Origin: Takakia lepidozioides
Lineage: Eukaryota; Streptophyta; Takakiopsida; Takakiales; Takakiaceae
Reading direction: 5' to 3'
Length of the DNA: 64,000 nt
NCBI GenBank assembly: GCA_030704615.1
Contig: CM060731.1
Span: 67,436,756-67,500,755, forward strand
The notes beneath the pieces are model-generated. The model had not been told where the DNA came from. It saw only the letters and a program-made list of their open reading frames with translations, and did not search any database. Position numbers and translations under genes: made by a program. Positions 56,367 to 64,000 of the stretch are shown one piece after another (position 1 is the first letter of the stretch; each line of letters opens with the position of its first letter).

Positions 56367-58314
56367 GGCTGTGTGGAATTATATTTACTATCGGGAGTCC
56401 TTCCACCAACTCCTAAGTGAGTCTAACTACTATGCAGTAAATGTTGAAGTCATACACCTCACTGTGGAGAGGATTGTGCAGTTTTTGAAAGCAGAACGTA
56501 GTAACATGGACAACTTCTGCCACATATTCTACTATTTTTGCCCATGGAACTTGGTCTCATGGGAGGACATTTGGCATTGCATGACCTGTTGCAACGGTAC
56601 CTCTTGGACCTCATGCATTGTTAGAAGAAATTTTGCGAGAACATTCTGAAGACGATCTTTGGGGAGAATGATATGATAAATGTACGAAATGACATGGAGA
56701 TTGAAGGGATACGGCCACATTTGGGTGGGGGCTTGAAAAGTGACATATTCATCTTTTTAGCCACAATGTGATTGCTTCTAAGGCGGAATTTCGCAGTGCG
56801 AAATTATCCATGGGAGAATTGTTTTTTTTTTTTTTTTAAATTTTAAAGCAAAGGAAAGGACCTTAAAGTTGAGGTGAAGCCTCACCGCCCACTCTCCCGC
56901 CTCTTATGGAGAAAAAGCCACGCCTATAGGGTAACATGTTCATCAGGTATAGGGGCTACTTGTTCTTTATGTGTTAGTTTCGCATAATTGTTAATTTCGT
57001 CAATTTCATTTCGCTGTGAAAATTTTCCGAAAATTTCCCGGTAATTCGGGGAATATGCCCTTGTGCTCTTGGCGTGAGCAGCTATCCAACCTCGTTTGGG
57101 AATTAGGCCCGCACACTAAAAACGAGTAACTATGACTTAAGGGGAGTTTCCAAAGTGAGGTGTACATCTGCACCCAGGCTTCATCGGAATTTTTAAAAAA
57201 AAAATTGAACAGGGGACAATGACCCTATTAAATTTTATTAATAATCAACGGAAATTGGAAATGAACAAGTAGTTGTTAACCCCTAAAGGACGACGCGACC
57301 CCAATCGAGTCGTGTCAGATTACTTGCCACGCTCCAGTTCCCATGGATGATAATGGATGGAAGTGAACCCTGAAGAGGAATGTAGATGTCAGAGAGGAGC
57401 ACATGTGGGAATTACAGCGCCAAAAAATCATAAAAGCTCTGCTCCCTAGAATTTTGCAAAGTGCCAGGGTTTCAGGAAATCCAGTGTTAGAGCACCATTG
57501 ACTTGCCTACGTGGCAGCCAAATGGACAATCTTCAAGATAACATTTAGGGCGGAAAATTTGTCATGATGCCAAAAAATTTGGACAAGGCACCATGAAACG
57601 TTACTGTGCACTTACTTACCAGAGGAAAACAAATGTCACCTCATGGGTGTACATGGGAAAGAAGCCGTTCTCCTTAGGCTGGGCAATAGCCACCTACAGT
57701 AGGTTTTGGAGTATTATCTGTGATTTGTTGAGTGTCATGTGGATGGGTGATTTACGCCCCAGATTTCACATACAAAGCAGTCAATTTTTGGAATTTTGGT
57801 CTGATTTTTTGGGGAGGCAGTAGTTTAGGTGCCATATAAGAGGGCCTTTGTCTAGAAAGATTCAACTCGATACTTCAATTTTGTGGTCAAACAATTTTTT
57901 CCATGCAATTTTGAATATATTTACAAATTGGGGCAAAAAAAGAGGTGGACGCGTTGCCGAAGCAAGTGGTGTCACTTGACCCCAAATTGGGGCATATTAG
58001 TTTGTGGCAAGTAATAGAAGAGGCCCTGGAGTTTAATGTGCCATCGGCGGGGCTGCCTACGTGGCCCTCCCCCACCCCCCTTGGCGGCAACGCCGCGGCC
58101 TGCAGTCGCCGTGATTGGGCTTCCTGTCTCCCCCGCCCGGCCTCCGTCCCCTGTGAGGCCGTCACCCACGTAATACATGAAACGGTTTTACTTCAACTGT
58201 ATTACCACGATGCATGCATCCATATGTGAAGGTTGTCATACATGCATGCGTCGTCCTACATGTATGCATGTCTGCTCATACATGCATTGTTCATAATTGC
58301 ATACAGATTAGGAT
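56367..58314. other. Intergenic
   Basis: A poly-T run at about 56,821-56,838, a GC-rich stretch at 58,040-58,160 and ATGCATGCAT-like repeats at 58,205-58,300. No gene recognised. Confidence 0.4.
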
Positions 58315-61300
58315 GTGATCGTGCTTTGCGGAAGTGATTGTCAGCTGCTTACAGAGACGCTGAAGGCGACGCTTCGTATGCGAGGGAACATCTCTCCTCA
58401 ACCACGTCGCTTGAATTGTGCCACCGTCTCTATCGATGCCGTAGTGCGTGTTCTGGAAACATCATGTGTAGACGTTGTGGCAAGTTCAGTGAAAGATATG
58501 CCCTGCATGAAGGCGCTTTCGGAGGCGGTTCTCAGCAGCGTCAGTCTTTCCTGTTTCATGTTTCTCATTTGCTTTGGTTACACACCCTTCGCCCTCTTTT
58601 TTCATGTAAGTAGCGCTTGGATCTTGTGCAACACGATTCGGCAGGAAGTGTACGTATACCGAAACACCTTCCTTTCATTTGCTTTGCTGCGCGACTGCTT
58701 TTCTCATGCTCGGGATCTTCTGTTGATCTGCCTATATCAATTTCGTGTTGCAGGTGAAGCTAGAAGGCCTCCATAAGTCTGTCTTAATGTGAGTTTTGTG
58801 GATTTTTTTACATTGTCGCATTGTGTTCCCATTGGCATTGTGTTGCCAATGTCTTGCTCTTCCCTCCAATGCATTCTTCGTGTGCCAAATGCATGGCTTC
58901 TTTCGGTTATGCGAGATGGTGGCGACCAGAATGGAAATGGCTTATACTTCGTTGTGAGGGCCCATGTTAGTACCCATTCGCACTCTCAGTTTGTGCCTTA
59001 ACATGAACGTCGGCTTCTTCAGGGCAGGAGTGGTCTACGCTGTCTACCTGTACTTCCGAAATGGTGAAAAAATCCACCATGCTCGAAGCGCGCGGGTATA
59101 CCATGAGGAATATGATACTGATGAGTGGGAAGCACTGATTGGCGAGGCTCACACGAGGGCAAGGATTGATGAACCCGGGGATAATAACAGGAAGCCGTTC
59201 ATATGTATCTACTGTAAACAGGTGTATAAAGACAAAAAAAAATTAAACATTCACAGGATAAATGGGTGTGCTGATGTTGGGAAGGGTAGGGCTAAGCTAA
59301 AAATGTACCCTGTGTTTGAAGCCGGTCAGAGGGCGTTGATGGAGACTGTTCTGAAGGACCATGGGCATCTGCCGCGCAAAAACTCGCGGGCGAAGGTGGG
59401 CCGGGATGACAGTGGGGGTGAAGACGAATTTCAGCCAGAAATGAAGCGGAGGAGGCATTTGCGGCTACCAGCTAAGGACTCCCATGTACCTCTTCAAGCG
59501 GGGGACTTGGCAATGGACGAGGAAACTATCATGTTGCCAGACCCACCAACGAGGACACATACAGAGGCACCAACTCTGGATCAGTTGATCAAGTCTGCTT
59601 TGCTTCAATCCACGACTAGAGAAGAGGCCAAACAAGCCTTTGTGGCAGCTTCTCTGATACTGAAATCTGACATTGTCGTGCCCCCCAAACCTGCACCTGT
59701 TGCACGCCCAGGTCTCAGCTACCTCATGGACTACAATTTGTTGCCTAATGGGTTCCCTTCACCTGACAATCCCTGCTTTTTAGAAAGTCTTGCTCCACTT
59801 GTGGGGAGCACGGAATTCGCTAATAGTATGATGGGTAAAGCGTATGGTCAATGGTTCGTCCGACGCATGGTAATACCTCTTCTAATCCTCTCCTGCACTG
59901 ACCGCCCTCTTTTTTCTGTCATACATGTTTTTCCATCTGGGAGCACGCATTTAAGTCTGTGGAATGGTCATGTTCTCCTGCATTTGTATTCCAGCATCTA
60001 TATTGTAAGGTTGTTCCTCTTGGAGGCACATGTATACGCATGTAGCTGAAGCCCGTGGTGTTCTCTTCACCATGCACATTGGTGTGAGAATATTGTCATT
60101 TACAACTCAGGATCTGCAACACCATTGTCTTATATGCATTTGAATTTGAACAGATTGTTTTGCATGGGTTTTGTTTTCATGCATTGTAATGTGCCTGTTT
60201 GGATTGCTTTTCTGTCCATGACCTTCATTATGGGAGGGGTCTGTTCTAATGTCAGTACAAATCTGTTTCATGGTGTGGTAGCAGCATGATGCACCACCGC
60301 AGGAGGAGGCACTTCTTTGCAAGACATTGGCGTGCTTTTCAATACGTCCTGGTTTTACTCCTGACCATGTAGCTCAATATGCTAACATAATACATGAGAG
60401 TAAATGGGGCTGGTCCCCACTTTTCAAAATTATCAAGGCGGGTGACATCCCAGAGCTCTCAAATAATATGTTTACACATTCGCGGGAGGAAGCCCACATG
60501 CTCATGGCCATTTTGGCAGGAAGTCGAAACACAACACCACCTCCGAAAACACCGCAGTTCATGCGGGTGTTGCGTCTCATTTGGATGTGTCACGTTCAGA
60601 AGACAATTCCCCTGTCCACACCAAGGAACTCTGTGTTGCGCGACCTCCTCCACCAACTTCTAGACACACCCGAGGGTCACGTGGCCATTACAAATGCAGC
60701 CAATAATTTTCTTGAGATTGGATACTTTCTATGTGGTTGCATGGCACCATACGAGCAGGCTCGAAGGGAGGTGCTGGACTCTGTGGTAGACCTTCTGGAG
60801 AGACATAAAGACGACCAAGACCGCGCCATACAGTCGGTGCAGGCTTTTATGCAGCAAGTCAGATGCAGGACTATCCGTGACCTTGCCATTGTTAATTGTA
60901 CAGCTTTTGAGGTCTTGTGGTGTGCAGGGGGACAACCAAGAATGGGGGTTGATAAAGCCATCCTTGAATTTACTGAAATGTTGAGGTATCGCGAGGACTT
61001 GGACATCGGGTGGCTTCCTTGACCACCAGGTATGTCATTACAATGCTTTCGAATGTCCACGCTGCAAGATTTCATTGAATTAGCAAATAATATTGTCCAC
61101 CATGTTGTCATGTGCTGAATCCATCCTTAACCTAGCCTCATGTGCAACATCTGCTTTGGATGTGTGCAGGCAGCTTCGACTATGGTGAATCCCCGGTGTT
61201 GCAAGCTTTGAAAAATTTGGAACACAGTGTAGATGCTCTCATCACGGCCAGGCAGGGGGTGGCTGAAGCATTTTTTGCAAAAGCGGGTGGTGATGTTGGC

Positions 61301-63513
61301 AAGTGGGCTATCATCCACCGACCGCATACATCACCCATCACAGCAACAACCGCACACCTTGTAGACATCCCCGCGAATGCAAATATCGCAACACTGTGCA
61401 ATGCTGCTGAGCTTGCCACCAAATCCATGCCTCAGTCAGAAAATGAAGAACATGAGGTGCAGCAGGCAGTGGAAACAGGTCCTCTGTGTCCCAGGACTGC
61501 AGGCATGCCCTCAGAGGGCAATACTGATGACCTTGCATCCACAACCAACGGTGGGAAAGCGATTGTGTGCCGGTCTGATGATGAGGCATCACGACTTCTG
61601 AGCCACCTCCCCGAACACAATGTGCCATCTGCTGAAGTCTGTGCCGACCTTCTATGTCCGGAAACAGGCACCCTGACTCAACTTGAAATGGACTTGTCTT
61701 GCAGTCAGGTATTCCCTATGGGATCTTTCACTTCATCACATAACTTTGTGAGTCCTCCCCCCATTTCTGTCCGAGATCCCACTGATGAGGGTGTAATTGT
61801 GCCTGCAGTAACCAATGTCGGGTCGCCCAGAACCCCTCATGGTGAACTGCTTGAACAGTATGATACGCAACATTGGCACATTATGGCCTTGCCCTCCCCC
61901 CTTCGTCGTTTCAAGATGATTTTTGATGGTCTGAATACTCCGAACAACACATATGCCACGGCACAATTTGATGGTGATGTGCATGGGAGTGTGCACAAAG
62001 TACCTAAATGCTCTCGCTCTGTTACATTTGCCAATCTCATTGCCACCCATACCACTCCACTTGCCAGCGCAGACAATCCTCCGCTATGTCAACTTCCATC
62101 CACCGATAATCAAGTAGTTGCAGCCCGTAAGAAAAAATCATTGTCCAGGTATGCATTTGCATTCGTTGCACATGCACATGTTTCTTTGGCCCATAAAATG
62201 TAACTGTCATGCAGATTGTGCTGTTGTCATAATGCACTGTGTTCGTGGATGCGCAGAATTCATGAGGCGATGGAAAACGTGATGTGAGTTCAACGCCCGT
62301 GCACCCTTCTTTATAGTAAATCTTATGGTATACCTTCAACCCTGTTTGAAACTGCAGTGTATGCTTACATTGTCCATGCAGCCACTTGACATGCTCTGTG
62401 GGGTCTGTTCAGGATTTGCTGTGGTGCAGTGGTGAGCAAGACTACGGACGTCTGGTTCTTCCAAGATTCATTGTCCCCTCATATCCCTCTTAGACTAGAA
62501 GATGCAAATGATCTGGTGGATGAAAGGGGTTGGACAAGTGACCGTGTGATGGACTTTTGGGTTGATTGCAAAAAATTGTCCCTTCCACATAATGTGTACA
62601 GTAAAATTCGTGTGCTAGACATCTTCGCCTGGATGTGTCTTCGCACCCATTGCAAGAAATTTGGAAACGGAGTCAGCTCCATATAGGCTTGGGGTGGACA
62701 CAAGGTTCCCTACCCTTGACTGTATTGGTGTCGAAAGTGCTGTGTCCCTGTTATATTTAAGTGAGTTTTCTCCATTTAACCTGCCTCTGTTCCTACCACT
62801 TTCGTGCATATGGGTTCTATTTCATGCACATCCTGATGAAGACTAAGCTGAAGGTGTGAATGTTTTGTGTAGCAACCACTGGAGTGTTCTTATTTTGGAA
62901 CACGAGCGCTACCTTCACTTCAATAGCACTAAAAACCTGCATAAACACAATATGTTGAAGCCTTTGTTTGCAAGAGTGTGGGTTGTACTGTGAGGATTAT
63001 ACCCTCCAAACCCAAAGTGGACAGAGGCCTCACACCCAAAGCGGTGGGTGACCCCCCCTGTGCCCCAGCAAGTCTCCAACTGGGAGTGTGGCATGTTTAC
63101 TGCTCATTACATTGATGTGTACTTGGAGGAAACATTTGTCAACCCAAAACCAGGTGGCGCATGCCCGGTAAGCACACTCTTCCAATACTGTAATATAGAT
63201 GCTTTGCTTGTTGAAGTGCTCATGGCCATTGCTTTCAACGTGCTTCCCCTACTATAGTTTTGTGGTACAGTTTCTCAGTGTGGGAACTTGTTTGCAGCTG
63301 AACCTGCAATGGTTCCCCGTTGAGGCTGCTTTGAAAAAGAGAGGGAACATTCGCAATTTGGTTATGGCAGAATTGGAGGGTGGAGGAGGACATGGCCTCC
63401 CATACGCACGACCACCATATGTTAGAGTTCCTAAAGACCCTATGCAACCTGCTGTCCACCTTTCGCAGCCTAGGACCAGAACTCGGAACAGTTGTCACAG
63501 CAAACTGAAATGA
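58315..63513 (+). pseudogene. Multi-exon element-type gene: C2HC zinc finger, helical region, Ulp1-like protease
   Basis: A coding-like first exon lies at 58,315-58,545. Better-supported exons: 59023-59869 (FICIYCKQVYKDKKKLNIHR, finger C-x2-C-x12-H-x4-C), 60282-61029 (helical; EEAHMLMAILAGSR), 61170-62148, 62257-62283, 62413-about 62760, 62873-63168 and 63298-63513 (LNLQWFPVEAALKKRGNIRN to stop). Most junctions are GT-AG with matching phase; the join into 62873 does not fit. The late exons read DDVW-like TTDVWFFQD, GWTSDRVMDFWVDCKKL, then NHWSVLILEHERYLHFNS and VPQQVSNWECGMFTAHYIDV, the His, oxyanion Gln and Cys of C48/Ulp1 proteases; the catalytic Asp position reads Asn. TGA at 61,020 and 62,991 and a frame slip near 62,680 suggest decay. 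Such proteases travel with plant MULE and CACTA elements; no transposase core was found here. Confidence 0.55.
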
Positions 63514-63708
63514 AAAGTTTTGTCTTGTCATTGCAATGCTCAATTTTATTCTATACACTATCCTGACATGCCTACAATGATGTGCATCATTGTGAAAATT
63601 CTTCATGTGATTCTTAACTGAAGCAAACAACACAACACTGTTTTCTTGCATTGCATTCTCACTCACACAAGTTCACATTGTATGCACCCTGTGAACTTGC
63701 ATATAAGA
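63514..63708. other. Gap between converging genes
   Basis: AT-rich, with no feature. Likely the 3' ends of the plus-strand gene and the minus-strand ORF. Confidence 0.4.
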
Positions 63709-64000
63709 CTACCCATCGACAAGCCAGTCGTACTCATATGCATAGTCCATTGACGGTAAAAATGGATACACCGCTCGAATGTCATCTTCTGTTAGGATAT
63801 TAAATATAATACATGCCAAAGTTTTACGCTCCACCCTCCAACACCTGCGATATGTTGCACAATGGTGGATCAATGTATCGTAAGGTCCCCGATGGCTGCC
63901 GTTAGGATTTGTGTAGTGATACATGCATACAGGGCAGCGTGCATGGGGTCTTACGATGAATTCCCATGCAACATGGTTCCTCTCAAAAAAAGCAGCCCAC
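63709..64000 (-). CDS. C-terminal part of an unknown protein (runs off window)
   Basis: Open without interruption from the window edge: WAAFFERNHVAWEFIV, RCPVCMYHYTNPNGSHRGPY, DTLIHHCATYRRCWRVERKT and FLPSMDYAYEYDWLVDG-stop at 63,709. The Cys/His spacing (CPVC ... HHC ... C) may bind zinc. No family named. The upstream part lies outside the window. Confidence 0.5.
   Translation of the reverse strand, partial: WAAFFERNHVAWEFIVRPHARCPVCMYHYTNPNGSHRGPYDTLIHHCATYRRCWRVERKTLACIIFNILTEDDIRAVYPFLPSMDYAYEYDWLVDG

Overview
The window looks like nuclear DNA of a land plant, most likely a spore-bearing one (fern, lycophyte or bryophyte). The reasons are a spliced orthologue of the plant dehydrogenase FEY, a spliced two-domain B3 protein, PPR-DYW sequences in the style of seed-free plants, plant-type Ty3/gypsy elements primed by initiator tRNA-Met, CACTA and Mutator-like remnants, a U6 snRNA copy and SINE-like repeats. 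The species cannot be fixed from the sequence alone. Genes are sparse and spliced, and most of the DNA is decaying mobile elements and repeats.

Layout. 1-2,821: Ty3/gypsy element A on the minus strand (gag, protease, start of RT, primer site, exact 726-bp LTR), inserted into the integrase of element B. 2,822-9,556: pol of element B on the minus strand, split by a plus-strand insert at 5,215-9,042 that carries gag, protease and a DNMT3-like cytosine-5 DNA methyltransferase. 9,557-14,046: B-type leader with tandem repeats, a minus-oriented LTR, an integrase fragment and a plus-oriented LTR, so the two LTRs form an inverted repeat around the integrase. 14,047-16,500: intergenic with a 103-bp hairpin. 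16,548-21,139: intact three-exon B3 gene (minus). 21,714-23,530: composite repeats enclosing a U6 copy. 23,992-26,241: Mutator-like transposase remnant (minus).

27,194-31,456: broken gene of unknown function whose putative intron holds a 3.2-kb satellite of 116-bp hairpin units. 31,478-37,400: PPR debris, a TIR element, a gypsy scrap and GC-rich repeats. 37,975-40,817: intact nine-exon FEY gene (plus). 41,046-42,780: unassigned minus-strand open segments. 43,807-45,369: PPR-DYW pseudogene. 45,540-53,500: poorly resolved DNA with scattered open segments, a duplicated TATA promoter and a 466-bp duplication. 53,610-55,400: CACTA transposase remnant (minus). 55,590-56,366: remnant LTR of the A family plus a SINE. 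58,315-63,513: multi-exon element-type gene with a zinc finger and a Ulp1-like protease domain. 63,709-64,000: partial minus-strand ORF.

Only the B3 gene and FEY join into uninterrupted reading frames across consensus introns. Most broken elements carry stops where one C-to-T (or G-to-A) change explains the stop, often CAG to TAG, which suggests decay of methylated DNA. The most notable item is the methyltransferase carried by the gypsy gag-protease segment.
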